A program made the position numbers and the translations under genes. DNA of 64,000 bases from Sphingomonas asaccharolytica NBRC 15499. Lineage in GTDB: Bacteria; Pseudomonadota; Alphaproteobacteria; Sphingomonadales; Sphingomonadaceae. The notes under the pieces were generated by a model that did not search any database, was not told where the DNA came from, and saw only the letters and a list, made by a program, of their open reading frames with translations. Within the stretch, counting starts at the first letter, position 1, and the number at the start of each line of letters is the position of its first letter. Below are positions 27,137 through 34,921 of this stretch, piece by piece. Where the stretch lies: assembly GCF_001598355.1 (NCBI RefSeq), contig NZ_BCYU01000008.1, positions 1 to 64,000 of the forward strand, written 5' to 3'.

Positions 27137-28036
27137 ATGCAGACCGCCGATATGACTGCCAAGATTGCCGCCGGACACGGCTTCATCGCCGCGCTCGACC
27201 AGAGCGGTGGGTCGACCCCCAAGGCGCTCAAGGGCTATGGCATCGAGGAAGGCTCGTGGTTGAGCGACGAAGAGATGTTCGACCTGATCCACCAGATGCG
27301 CGTGCGGATCATTACCGCGCCGGCTTTCGCGAATGGCAAGGTGATCGCAGCCATCCTGTTCGAGCGCACGATGGACGGCCAGGCGAACGGACAACCGGTG
27401 CCCCAGGCGCTGCACGATCGCGGCGTCGTCCCGTTCATCAAGATCGACAAGGGGCTGGAAGCCGAGGCCAATGGTGTCCAACTGATGAAGCCGATGCCAG
27501 GCCTCGACGCTTTGCTCGACCGCGCGCGCGGGCTTGGCATGTTCGGGACCAAGGAGCGGTCAGTCGTCAATCTCGGCAATCGTGAGGGCATCGCCGCGAT
27601 CGTCGCGCAGCAGTTCGAGGTGGCGCGGCAAGTGCTGAGCCATGGCCTGATGCCGATCATCGAGCCCGAGGTGAACATCAAGAGCCCGGAGCGTGCGGAG
27701 GCCGATGCGATCCTGCTCGACGAGATTCTCAAGGCGCTCGACACCATGCCGGGCGAGGACAAGGTGATGCTCAAACTGTCGCTGCCGGCCAAGCCGGGCC
27801 TGTTCCTGCCGCTGGTCGAGCATCCGCGCGTGCTGCATGTCGTCGCGCTGTCGGGCGGGTTCAACCGCACCGAAGCCTGCGTCGAACTGGCGAAGAACCA
27901 GGGCATTATCGCGAGCTTCAGCCGCGCGCTGCTCGAGGATTTGCGCCAGCAGATGAGCGATGAGGAATTCGACCGCGCGCTGGCCGAGGCGATCGACGAG
28001 ATTTACGACGCGTCGGTCGACAAAGTCGCGGCCTAG
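27137..28036 (+). CDS. Fructose-bisphosphate aldolase, class I (bacterial type)
   Basis: A 299-residue Schiff-base aldolase that splits fructose 1,6-bisphosphate. The N-terminal GHGFIAALDQSGGSTPKAL and KMKxx-type phosphate contacts match the short bacterial class I family. The Schiff-base Lys is expected in MLKLSLPAKPGL. The ATG at MQTADM is preferred over one seven codons earlier by family alignment. Neither start has a strong ribosome-binding site. With gap and pgk it makes a lower-glycolysis/gluconeogenesis group, here interrupted by the two opposite TlpA genes. It meets the ArsR gene tail-to-tail with three bases between. Confidence 0.92.
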   Translation: MQTADMTAKIAAGHGFIAALDQSGGSTPKALKGYGIEEGSWLSDEEMFDLIHQMRVRIITAPAFANGKVIAAILFERTMDGQANGQPVPQALHDRGVVPFIKIDKGLEAEANGVQLMKPMPGLDALLDRARGLGMFGTKERSVVNLGNREGIAAIVAQQFEVARQVLSHGLMPIIEPEVNIKSPERAEADAILLDEILKALDTMPGEDKVMLKLSLPAKPGLFLPLVEHPRVLHVVALSGGFNRTEACVELAKNQGIIASFSRALLEDLRQQMSDEEFDRALAEAIDEIYDASVDKVAA

Positions 28037-28039
28037 GCC

Positions 28040-28357
28040 CTAATCGCCTTCGCCGAGGATATCGGCGAGACGATCGAGCCGTTTTTCGAGCATCGATCGC
28101 CGGTCGCGCGCCCAGCGTTCGACCGGCGTCAGGCCGTTGGGCACCAAAGATGCCGTCCGCACGCGCCCGACCTTTTCGGTGCGCACCACGCCGCATTGCT
28201 CGAGCACCTGCAAATGCTGGGCGATCGCGGTCACCGTGACGCCCAGCGGCCCGGCGAGCCGAGAAACCGATGCCGGCCCCTCCGCCAGGCGATCGACGAT
28301 CGCGCGGCGGGTCGGGTCCCCCAGGGCCTGGAACAATCGGTCGAGATCGGGTGTCAC
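28040..28357 (-). CDS. ArsR-family (SmtB-like) transcriptional regulator
   Basis: A 105-residue winged-helix repressor. ALGDPTRRAIVDRLAEGPAS and the recognition region VTVTAIAQHLQVLEQCGVV fit the ArsR fold. No metal-binding Cys-x-Cys cluster is present (only one Cys), so it probably senses something other than arsenic or zinc. It uses a GTG start four bases after the SRPBCC stop. This ArsR-SRPBCC pairing is common, and the operators upstream of the SRPBCC gene imply autoregulation. Confidence 0.88.
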   Translation of the reverse strand: MTPDLDRLFQALGDPTRRAIVDRLAEGPASVSRLAGPLGVTVTAIAQHLQVLEQCGVVRTEKVGRVRTASLVPNGLTPVERWARDRRSMLEKRLDRLADILGEGD

Positions 28358-28361
28358 CCGC

Positions 28362-28835
28362 TCAGCCTTCGATCACCTCACCCAATTTGTCGAGCAGCAC
28401 TCGCCAGCCATGCTCGCGCATCACCGGCCCGTCGGCATTTTCGAAGAAGGCGACCTGATTGGTGCAGAGCAGATCGGTGCCCTCGCCATTGGGGATAAGC
28501 TCGAACGTCGTCAGCGACACCGACATCGGCGCGCCCCCAATCGCCATCATGCTGGTGGTAACGATCCGACTACCCGGGACGATCGCCTGGAAAATGCCGT
28601 CGTCGGTTAGCGACACGCCGGGAAAAGGGCTGGTGTCGCCAAATCTGTAGCCGAGATGTTGCGCACCCCCTGGGCGGAAGTCGCTCTCGAAGGCGACAAG
28701 TTCGGATTGATCGTTCGCCGCATACCATCGACGCTTGATGGCGGGGTCGCTGAGCGCTTCGAACACCTTGGCGGGGTCCGCCTTGTAGCTGCGCTCGATC
28801 GTGAAGGTCGCGTGGGTGACATGTCCGTCCGGCAT
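28362..28835 (-). CDS. SRPBCC (AHSA1/START-like) domain protein
   Basis: A 157-residue single-domain helix-grip protein. FTIERSYKADPAKVFEALSD followed by IKRRWY is the typical opening, and the last helix is MREHGWRVLLDKLGEVIE. Members bind hydrophobic ligands or act with an ArsR partner as a small-molecule response pair; a ligand cannot be named. AAGGAG six bases before the ATG is strong. It is the first gene of the two-gene operon with arsR and lies just downstream of a promoter flanked by two palindromic operators. Confidence 0.9.
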   Translation of the reverse strand: MPDGHVTHATFTIERSYKADPAKVFEALSDPAIKRRWYAANDQSELVAFESDFRPGGAQHLGYRFGDTSPFPGVSLTDDGIFQAIVPGSRIVTTSMMAIGGAPMSVSLTTFELIPNGEGTDLLCTNQVAFFENADGPVMREHGWRVLLDKLGEVIEG

Positions 28836-28850
28836 AACTCACTCCTTTAG

Positions 28851-28866
28851 TGAAGTCGTTACTTCA
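28851..28866. promoter_or_regulatory. Palindromic operator 1 (ArsR-type)
   Basis: A perfect inverted repeat TGAAGT-CGTT-ACTTCA lying between the -10 box and the ribosome-binding site of the SRPBCC-arsR operon. It matches the second operator at 14 of 16 bases with centres 38 bp apart. Confidence 0.8.
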
Positions 28867-28892
28867 ATATTCGCATGTCGATAATTAGTCAA
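28864..28892 (-). promoter_or_regulatory. Sigma-70-like promoter of the SRPBCC-arsR operon
   Basis: On the minus strand the -35 box is TTGACT, the spacer is exactly 17 bases, and the -10 box is TATTGA. AAGGAG and the SRPBCC start codon follow. Operator 2 covers the -35 and operator 1 lies just past the -10, the layout expected of a repressed promoter. Confidence 0.7.
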
Positions 28893-28904
28893 GTCGTGAC
28901 TTCA
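28889..28904. promoter_or_regulatory. Palindromic operator 2 (ArsR-type)
   Basis: TCAAGTCGTGACTTCA, an inverted repeat with arms AAGTC/GACTT, overlapping the -35 box of the SRPBCC promoter. Flanks (AGT before, CTATT after) also resemble those of operator 1. Confidence 0.75.
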
Positions 28905-28984
28905 CTATTGTCGGATTGACGCAGCACGGCCGAGGGAGAAAAGGGCGCTGCGCGACAAGCGCTGCCTCAGTCGGGAGGATTGCC

Positions 28985-29668
28985 ATGGTCGAGCGAGTAG
29001 GAGAGCAAAATCCGGGCTGGAGCGCCGTCGACGCCTATATCGTCGAGCACCTGCTCGGCGACGACTCCGCGCTTTCGGCAGCGCTCGCCGCCAATGCGGC
29101 CGGCGGGTTGCCGGATATCGATGTGTCGCCGGCGCAGGGGCGGATGCTCCATCTGTTCGCTCGGATGGCGGGTGCGCTGCGCATTCTCGAAATAGGGACG
29201 CTTGGTGGCTATTCGACGATCGAACTGGCCCGCGCGCTGCCCGCGGGCGGCAAGCTGATCTCGCTGGAGATTGACCTACATCACGCGGATGTTGCGCGCA
29301 GCAACGTTGCGAAAGCGGGGTTGGGCGATTGCGTTGATATCCGTACCGGCCCGGCGCTCGACTCGCTCCAGGCGATGATCGCAGCGCGCGAGGGTCTGTT
29401 CGACTTCGTATTCATCGATGCCGACAAGCAGAACAACCCCGCTTATATCCGCGCCGCGCTCGCGATGTCGCGGCCCGGCACGACGATCGTGGTCGACAAC
29501 GTGATCCGCGAGGGCGGGGTGCTGGACGAAGCGAGCGGAGACGAGCGGATCCGCGGGACACGAGACCTGTTCGACGCGGTGGGAGCGGAGAAGCGGCTGA
29601 CCGCCACCGCGGTCCAGACGGTCGGAGTCAAGAAGTGGGACGGCTTCCTGATTGCTGTGGTCGATTAG
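28985..29668 (+). CDS. Class I SAM-dependent O-methyltransferase
   Basis: A 227-residue Rossmann methyltransferase of the catechol/caffeoyl-CoA type. The SAM motif I is LEIGTLGGYSTIELA near residue 67. The acidic motif LISLEID and metal-binding FIDADKQNN follow, with VVDNVIREGG later. It should methylate a hydroxyl with a divalent metal; the substrate is unknown. GGGAGG six bases before the ATG sets the start, although the frame opens 23 codons earlier. It is divergent from the SRPBCC operon. Confidence 0.9.
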   Translation: MVERVGEQNPGWSAVDAYIVEHLLGDDSALSAALAANAAGGLPDIDVSPAQGRMLHLFARMAGALRILEIGTLGGYSTIELARALPAGGKLISLEIDLHHADVARSNVAKAGLGDCVDIRTGPALDSLQAMIAAREGLFDFVFIDADKQNNPAYIRAALAMSRPGTTIVVDNVIREGGVLDEASGDERIRGTRDLFDAVGAEKRLTATAVQTVGVKKWDGFLIAVVD

Positions 29669-29718
29669 GACGAAGGGGGGTGGTTGCCGGTAAACGGGAC
29701 AGGTCCTAGGGGCGGCGG

Positions 29719-30417
29719 ATGGACACTGAAGACCCGCTCGGCCCGCTCGACCCCAATTTTGCCGCCTCGTTCAAACGCGACGTGCGGCGCCCGCCTTGCC
29801 AGTTATACCTGATCTCACCGCTCAATGTCGGCGGCGTGTTTCCCGATCGGCTGGCGCGCTCGCTCGACGCCGGGCCGGTGGCGGCGTTTCAGCTTCGCGT
29901 GAAGGACGTCGACCAGCATGAGGCTGCCCGGCTAGCCGAGCCGCTCCAGCGCATCTGCGCCGATCGCGAAGTGGCCTTCATCGTCAACGACAGCGTCTCG
30001 CTGGCGAAACGGCTCGGCGCCGACGGCGTCCATCTTGGCCAGGAGGACGGCGATCCGCGCGAGGCGCGGTCGGTGCTCGGGCCGGATGTCCAGATCGGCG
30101 TGACGTGCCACGACAGCCGCCATCTGGCGATGGAAGCGGGGGATGCGGGCGCGGACTATGTCGCGTTCGGCGCGTTCTATCCGACCACGACCAAGGACGT
30201 GAAGCATCGCCCCGAGCCGGTGATCCTCAGTTGGTGGTCGGCGCTGTTCGAATTACCCTGCGTCGCGATCGGCGGGATTACGCCCGCAAACGCCGCGCCG
30301 CTGGTGGCGGCGGGCGCCGATTTCCTCGCGGTCTCGAGCGCGGTGTGGTCCGGCGACGAGGCCGAAGCGGTGCGCGCATTCGGCGCGGTGCTTGCCGGAT
30401 CGGGGCCGGCTGGCTAA
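29719..30417 (+). CDS. thiE: Thiamine phosphate synthase
   Basis: A 232-residue TIM-barrel enzyme that couples HMP-PP with thiazole phosphate to make thiamine phosphate. The motifs are [45 protein letters not shown] and the phosphate-binding IGGITPANA with [13 protein letters not shown]. An N-terminal extension of about 30 residues precedes the barrel. No TPP riboswitch fits in the 50 bases upstream. It is followed after 35 bases by efp. Confidence 0.9.
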   Translation: MDTEDPLGPLDPNFAASFKRDVRRPPCQLYLISPLNVGGVFPDRLARSLDAGPVAAFQLRVKDVDQHEAARLAEPLQRICADREVAFIVNDSVSLAKRLGADGVHLGQEDGDPREARSVLGPDVQIGVTCHDSRHLAMEAGDAGADYVAFGAFYPTTTKDVKHRPEPVILSWWSALFELPCVAIGGITPANAAPLVAAGADFLAVSSAVWSGDEAEAVRAFGAVLAGSGPAG

Positions 30418-30452
30418 AGGCGCGGTTTCGCTCTTTCCAGCAGGTACATCGC

Positions 30453-31016
30453 ATGAAGATCAGCGGCGTGGACATTCGTCCCGGCAATATCATCGAATAT
30501 GAAGGCGGCATCTGGCGCGCCGTCAAGATTCAGCACACCCAACCCGGCAAGGGTGGCGCATACATGCAGGTCGAGCTGAAGAACTTGCGCGACGGCCGCA
30601 AGAACAATGTCCGCTTCCGCTCCGCCGAAACCGTCGAGCGCGTCCGCCTCGATACCAAGGACTTCCAGTTCCTGTTCGCCGAGGGCGACACGCTGACATT
30701 CATGGACAAGATTACATACGAGCAGAGCACCTTGCCGCGCGACCTGCTGGGCGACGCCGCAGCGTTCCTGCAGGACGGCATGGACGTGGTGATGGAGCTC
30801 CACGACGAAGATCCGATCAGCGTCCAGCTGCCCGACACGATCGAGGCGACGATCGTCGAGGCCGATGCGGTGGTGAAGGGCCAGACGGCGTCGTCGAGCT
30901 TCAAGCCGGCGATCCTCGACAATGGCGTCCGCATCATGGTCCCGCCGCATATCGCCGCGGGAACCCGGATCGTGGTCGATGTGTACGAGCAGACTTACGT
31001 GCGTCGGGCAGACTGA
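30453..31016 (+). CDS. efp: Elongation factor P
   Basis: A 187-residue three-domain OB-fold/KOW protein that relieves ribosome stalling at polyproline. [18 protein letters not shown] opens domain I. The tip loop [10 protein letters not shown] carries the Lys that is modified in some bacteria. Domains II and III end with [21 protein letters not shown]. The frame opens far upstream inside thiE; the start is set by family length and by AGCAGG in front. A composite palindromic repeat follows the gene. Confidence 0.95.
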   Translation: MKISGVDIRPGNIIEYEGGIWRAVKIQHTQPGKGGAYMQVELKNLRDGRKNNVRFRSAETVERVRLDTKDFQFLFAEGDTLTFMDKITYEQSTLPRDLLGDAAAFLQDGMDVVMELHDEDPISVQLPDTIEATIVEADAVVKGQTASSSFKPAILDNGVRIMVPPHIAAGTRIVVDVYEQTYVRRAD

Positions 31017-31027
31017 ATGAATTAGCT

Positions 31028-31220
31028 CTCTCCCGTTTGCGGGAGAGGGCATCGGGTCGGTCATGCTCCGAGCATGACCTGAATAGCACGGGGTGCTATT
31101 CACCCGATGCTGGTGAGGGTCTCCTTTCTTCCGAGCATGTGCCGAGACAGAAGAAAGAAGACCCTCACCTTCCCACCGCCTCCGGCGGCGGGCCCCTTCC
31201 TCTCCCGCAAGCGGGAGAGG
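31028..31220. repeat. Composite palindromic element with three-way junction
   Basis: Five nested structures lie in series. First is a CTCTCCCG-TTTG-CGGGAGAG hairpin. Second is a three-way junction: stem GCATCGGGT/ACCCGATGC (31049-31057 with 31102-31110) enclosing perfect hairpins at 31059-31079 and 31081-31101. Third is a 20-base stem with one mismatch (31112-31131 with 31150-31169). Fourth is CCGCC-TCC-GGCGG, and fifth is CCTCTCCCGC-AA-GCGGGAGAGG. The outer hairpins give the whole element inverted ends. It fills the gap between efp and suhB. No coding potential is seen. Confidence 0.85.
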
Positions 31221-31240
31221 GGTGATTTTGGAGCGATAGA

Positions 31241-32053
31241 TTGCCTTCCCATTCCGGCATTTTCACCGTCATCGAGCGCGCCGCGCGCAAGGCGGCGCCG
31301 CGCCTGCGCCGCGACTTCAACGAGGTTCAGCACCTCCAGGTCAGCCGCAAGGGGCCGGCCGATTTTGTGTCGATGGCCGACAAGCGTGCCGAGGAGACAC
31401 TGGTCGAGGAACTGCGCAGGGCGCGGCCTGACTGGTCGATCCTGGCCGAGGAAGGCGGCGAGATCGCCGGCGATCCGAACAAGCCTCGCTTCATTATCGA
31501 TCCGCTCGACGGCACCACCAACTTCCTCCACGGCATTCCGCATTTCGCGATCTCGATCGCGGTCGAGGAGCCGATGGCGAATGGCAAGCGCGAGATCACG
31601 ACTGCTTTGGTCTATCAGCCGCTGACCGACGAGAGCTTCTGGGCGGAAAAGGGCAAGGGCGCCTGGTTGCAGGATGCCCGGTTGCGCGTCTCGTCGCGAC
31701 GCGATCTGCCGGATGCGCTGATCGCGACCGGCATCCCATTCCTGGGCCATGGCAATTTCGCGCAGTGGAGCCGCATCTTCGGCGCTGTGGCGCCTGAAGT
31801 CGCCGGCATTCGTCGGCTCGGCTCGGCCGCGCTCGATCTCTCCTGGGTCGCGGCGGGACGGTTCGACGGGTTCTGGGAATCCGACCTCCAGCCCTGGGAC
31901 GTCGCAGCGGGCGTGTTGCTGGTCAAGGAAGCCGGCGGCTTCGTCACCGATTTCCGAGGCGGCGACCGCACGATGGAGCGCAATGAGTTTCTCGCCGCGA
32001 ACGATGTGCTCCATTCGAAGCTGCACAAACTGATCGCGAGCGCGTTGCGCTGA
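31241..32053 (+). CDS. suhB: Inositol-1-monophosphatase family protein
   Basis: A 270-residue Mg-dependent phosphatase. Metal-ligand motifs are EEGGEIAGD near residue 69, DPLDGTTNFLHG near 87 and WDVAAGVLLVKEAGG near 218. It hydrolyses inositol phosphate, and SuhB-type members also bind RNA polymerase/NusA for rRNA antitermination. The start is TTG, set by GGAG seven bases upstream and by the family N-terminus PSHSGIFTVIERAARKA; no ATG is available before the conserved region. The upstream repeat ends ten bases before the ribosome-binding site. Confidence 0.92.
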   Translation: MPSHSGIFTVIERAARKAAPRLRRDFNEVQHLQVSRKGPADFVSMADKRAEETLVEELRRARPDWSILAEEGGEIAGDPNKPRFIIDPLDGTTNFLHGIPHFAISIAVEEPMANGKREITTALVYQPLTDESFWAEKGKGAWLQDARLRVSSRRDLPDALIATGIPFLGHGNFAQWSRIFGAVAPEVAGIRRLGSAALDLSWVAAGRFDGFWESDLQPWDVAAGVLLVKEAGGFVTDFRGGDRTMERNEFLAANDVLHSKLHKLIASALR

Positions 32054-32085
32054 TGCGCTGCCAAGCGGCGCTGCCGCTATTCCGA

Positions 32086-32970
32086 TCAATTCCTGGTGGG
32101 ACAGGTCGGCGGCCAGTTCGCCTCGCGTTTTCCCGCCAGGAAGAATTCACCCGATTTGCCGTCCTTCGCGTCACGCGCGAACAGCCACGATTTGCCGGTC
32201 GGCGAATAGGTCGCTCCCGTCTCGCTGCCGTTTAGGTTGATTTCGGCGCCAAGCTTCGCCCGCGCCGACCAGCCGCGAGGCGTCCATTTGCTGACATAAT
32301 AGCCGTCGCCGGTACCGAGCAGCATCGTCTTGCCGTCGGGCGAAATCAAAGGCTCATATTCGTCGGAAGCGCTGTTGACCGCGGGGCCGGCATTTTCGAC
32401 GATCCATTTGCCGCCGCGATCCCGGCGCGCGCGCCAAATATCGGTCTTGCCCAAGCCGCCATGACGCGCCGACCCGAAATAGAGCCACCCGTCGGGCGCG
32501 AAACGCGGAAACCATTCCTGCGCAGTCGAATTGATCGGGGCGGGCAGGCGTTCGGGTGTCCCCCATTTGCCGTCGCGGCCGCGCGATACCCGCCAGATGT
32601 CCATGTCGGATCGCTTGATACCGTCGGTCGAACGGTTCGAGATGAACCATAAGCTGCGGCCGTGATCGGCGAATATCGGATCGGCCTCGACACCATCGCC
32701 CGCGATCGGTGCATCGACGGGTTCTTGCCAACCGTCGCGCCCGCATCGGCTGACCTTGATCCGCCAGCCGGTGAAATCGGGTTTCGAGCGGACGAACCAT
32801 AAGTCTCCGTTCATCGGGTCGAACGCGGCATAGGCCTCGAACTGATCCGACGACACGCGCGGCGGCTGCCATGCGATCGGCGCCGAAGGAGCCGTCCCGC
32901 CGATCAGGACCATTGCAGACGCGACGAGAGCTGTCTTCACCGTGCCGGTCTCCATGCCCATTCCGGTCAT
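32086..32970 (-). CDS. PD40/TolB-type beta-propeller exported protein
   Basis: A 294-residue protein with an apparent signal peptide (TVKTALVASAMVLIGGTAPSA). It then has at least four blades of the WD40-like PD40 type: DPIFADHGRSLWFISN, FPRFAPDGWLYFGSA, EPLISPDGKTMLLGT and TYSPTGKSWLFARD. Such propellers occur in periplasmic TolB-like and OmpA-associated proteins; no partner gene is beside it. Several in-frame ATGs precede the signal peptide and no clear ribosome-binding site chooses among them, so the start is uncertain by up to 20 residues. Function is unknown. Confidence 0.78.
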   Translation of the reverse strand: MTGMGMETGTVKTALVASAMVLIGGTAPSAPIAWQPPRVSSDQFEAYAAFDPMNGDLWFVRSKPDFTGWRIKVSRCGRDGWQEPVDAPIAGDGVEADPIFADHGRSLWFISNRSTDGIKRSDMDIWRVSRGRDGKWGTPERLPAPINSTAQEWFPRFAPDGWLYFGSARHGGLGKTDIWRARRDRGGKWIVENAGPAVNSASDEYEPLISPDGKTMLLGTGDGYYVSKWTPRGWSARAKLGAEINLNGSETGATYSPTGKSWLFARDAKDGKSGEFFLAGKREANWPPTCPTRN

Positions 32971-33025
32971 TTTCCGCGATAACCGCGATAACATGGTGCC
33001 GCCGCGCAAGCGAGGGCGCCCATCC

Positions 33026-33041
33026 ATAACCCGGCTTTAAC
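33026..33041 (+). promoter_or_regulatory. Putative CtrA binding site before the diguanylate cyclase gene
   Basis: ATAA-N7-TTAAC, one base off the CtrA consensus TTAA-N7-TTAAC. It ends 45 bases before the chosen diguanylate cyclase start, a normal promoter distance. A similar box with nearly the same spacer (CCCGGCT here, CCTCGCT there) precedes the DUF2336 gene. Confidence 0.5.
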
Positions 33042-33085
33042 GATGCCATGACTATGCGTGCGTGATGGGATCGACGGCGCCATCC

Positions 33086-34261
33086 ATGTCTAGGGAAGAT
33101 TTGTTCCTGAAGGCCAGGATCGACGCGATCTATTCGATCGCCTATCCGATGATCGGCATGGACCTGCTCGGGTCGGCGATGATGGCAGGGTTGTTCTGGC
33201 AAAAAGGCGGGGGGCTGTGGCTCACCCTCTGGGTCGCGGTGAGCGCGCTCGTCATCGGCGCCCGGGGCGTTGTCGCGGCGGCGTATCAATCGGGGCGGTT
33301 CAGCCATATTCCGCCACGCCGCTGGGCAGCCTCGCTGATAGGATTCTCCGCCGCCTCGGGCGTTGTCTGGGGCGCGGCCCTCGGGCTGATTGCCGCAACC
33401 GGCACCGACAATGAGGTCATGTTCGCGGTCTGCGTGTCGCTCAGCGGTCTGACCTTGTCGATCGTCCATGTCGCTTATTGGCCGATGTATGCCGCCTTCG
33501 AGTTGCCGGTGATGATCGCGGCGACGTGGGGATTCCTTGTCGGGAGCCGTCCCGGTCACTGGCTGTTGGGCGCCGCCGCGGCGGTGATGACAATCGTCCT
33601 GTTGAGTACCAGTCGCCGGCTCGCCGGCCAGGTGCTCCAGGCGCACAAGCTCGCTGCCGCCAACCAGGCGCTGGTCGAATCGCTCGGCGAGCGCGGAAAG
33701 GCACTCGAGCAGGCATGCGACGCGCTAGAACGCGTCAGCCGCACCGATCCGCTGACCGGGCTGGCCAATCGCCGCCAGCGCGACAGCCGCCTGGCCGACG
33801 AGTGGGAGCGGGGGCTGCGATCGGGCGGGCCGCTCGCAGTGGTTGCGATCGATGTCGATCACTTCAAGCGCTTCAATGACGCGCACGGTCATAGCGAAGG
33901 CGATCGCTGCCTCAAGGCGGTTGCCGAGATGCTTCAGGCAGGTCTTCGCGGACCGATCGATCTTGCTGCCCGCCATGGCGGTGAGGAATTCATGCTGATC
34001 CTGCCCGGGGTCGACCGCGCGGGCGCGGCCTCGATCGCGGAGCGGGTCCGCGTGATGGTCGCGACGTGCAGTAGCGATGCCGGCTTCGCGCTCCCCGAAA
34101 AGGTCACGATCAGCCTGGGAGTCGCGGCAATTCATCCGGCGCCGGGCCGCTCGGTCCACGAACTGACCATTGCCGCCGACGCTGCGCTATATCGTGCGAA
34201 AATGGCGGGACGAAACCGTTACGAGCTCGCCGCCATCGACAGCGTCGCCGCCGCCGCCTGA
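33086..34261 (+). CDS. Membrane-anchored diguanylate cyclase (GGDEF)
   Basis: A 391-residue protein with five or six hydrophobic segments in residues 10-195, a short coiled-coil linker (ALVESLGERGKALEQACDAL), and a GGDEF domain. The domain opens with DPLTGLANRRQRD and has the active-site loop RHGGEEF near residue 299, the active GGEEF variant. It should make c-di-GMP from two GTP. The inhibitory I-site RxxD is absent: RGPID places Arg four, not three, residues before Asp. GTG 33062 and ATG 33065 are alternative starts. A CtrA-like box lies upstream. Confidence 0.88.
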   Translation: MSREDLFLKARIDAIYSIAYPMIGMDLLGSAMMAGLFWQKGGGLWLTLWVAVSALVIGARGVVAAAYQSGRFSHIPPRRWAASLIGFSAASGVVWGAALGLIAATGTDNEVMFAVCVSLSGLTLSIVHVAYWPMYAAFELPVMIAATWGFLVGSRPGHWLLGAAAAVMTIVLLSTSRRLAGQVLQAHKLAAANQALVESLGERGKALEQACDALERVSRTDPLTGLANRRQRDSRLADEWERGLRSGGPLAVVAIDVDHFKRFNDAHGHSEGDRCLKAVAEMLQAGLRGPIDLAARHGGEEFMLILPGVDRAGAASIAERVRVMVATCSSDAGFALPEKVTISLGVAAIHPAPGRSVHELTIAADAALYRAKMAGRNRYELAAIDSVAAAA

Positions 34262-34340
34262 GAGTTCTTGCCAGCTTCGCTGGTTGCGGCACCGCCCTCC
34301 GTAGCCATTCCAACGACGCTTCGCGTCGCCGGAACCTTGG

Positions 34341-34410
34341 CCCGCTCCCCCCGCGCCCCCACCGACCGCCCATAACATATCCTGACTGGGTGGTCGGGTG
34401 GGGGAGCGGG
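34341..34410. repeat. Long imperfect hairpin between the cyclase gene and nuoA
   Basis: The outer arms CCCGCTCCCCC and GGGGGAGCGGG pair perfectly, and inner arms near CCACCGACC and GGTCGGGTGG extend the stem. Two small hairpins with TTC loops (CCAGC/GCTGG near 34271 and CGACGC/GCGTCG at 34314-34328) precede it. It may end cyclase transcription before the nuo promoter. No gene is seen in 34262-34546. Confidence 0.65.
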
Positions 34411-34421
34411 CTGGTGCCGCA

Positions 34422-34446
34422 TCCGTTTCAGCATAGCTGAAACGGA
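34422..34446. repeat. Perfect 11-bp palindrome with ATA loop
   Basis: TCCGTTTCAGC-ATA-GCTGAAACGGA, a perfect inverted repeat directly before the Fur-like box and the nuo operon. It could be a terminator-like hairpin, an operator or a dispersed repeat; the sequence does not decide. Confidence 0.7.
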
Positions 34447-34456
34447 CTCGAATAAT

Positions 34457-34471
34457 TGCGAATCATTCTCA
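34457..34471. promoter_or_regulatory. Putative Fur box upstream of nuoA
   Basis: TGCGAATCATTCTCA; its complement TGAGAATGATTCGCA fits the 7-1-7 Fur core TGAnAATnATTnnCA, with 13 of 15 bases palindromic if the centre is ignored. It lies 76 bases before the nuoA GTG. A possible -35 TTGCCC and -10 TAGAGA with a 17-base spacer follow at 34485-34513. Confidence 0.4.
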
Positions 34472-34546
34472 CGGGTTCGAGGCCTTGCCCGACTCTGGGT
34501 GCCGTCCTAGAGACGCCGCAATGTTTCGCACCTGCGAGAGACAATA

Positions 34547-34921
34547 GTGGTCGATCTGTCACAATATCTGCCGATCCTGCTGTTCCTCGGCGTCGCGATC
34601 GCGCTGTCCAGCGCGTTCGTGTTCCTGCCGATGATCGCGTCCCGGTTCACCGGCACGCACCAGCCGAATCCGGAAAAGCTCAGCGAGTATGAATGCGGCT
34701 TTCCCGCGTTCGAGGACCCGCGCAGCCAGTTCGACGTCCGGTTCTACCTGATCGCGATCCTGTTCATCGTGTTCGATCTGGAAGCGGCGTTCATTTACCC
34801 CTGGGCAGTGAGCGTATTCTCGCTCGGCTGGACTGCGTGGATCAGCATGATGATCTTCATCGCAGAACTCGCGCTTGGCCTCGTCTATGCCTGGAAGAAG
34901 GGAGCGTTGGATTGGGAATGA
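34547..34921 (+). CDS. nuoA: NADH-quinone oxidoreductase subunit A
   Basis: A 124-residue three-helix membrane subunit of complex I. The loop [20 protein letters not shown] with its conserved Cys is diagnostic and lines the quinone-channel region. It begins with GTG preceded by GAGAG. It is the first gene of the operon and its last bases overlap nuoB as ATGA. Confidence 0.95.
   Translation: MVDLSQYLPILLFLGVAIALSSAFVFLPMIASRFTGTHQPNPEKLSEYECGFPAFEDPRSQFDVRFYLIAILFIVFDLEAAFIYPWAVSVFSLGWTAWISMMIFIAELALGLVYAWKKGALDWE

Noticed and set aside
29669..29718. TPP riboswitch before thiE
   Set aside because: Only 50 bases separate thiE from the methyltransferase gene, too few for a THI box, and its conserved core is not seen.
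32063..32078. Short hairpin AGCGGC/GCCGCT between suhB and the PD40 gene
   Set aside because: Six-base stem without a T-tract. Too weak to call a terminator.
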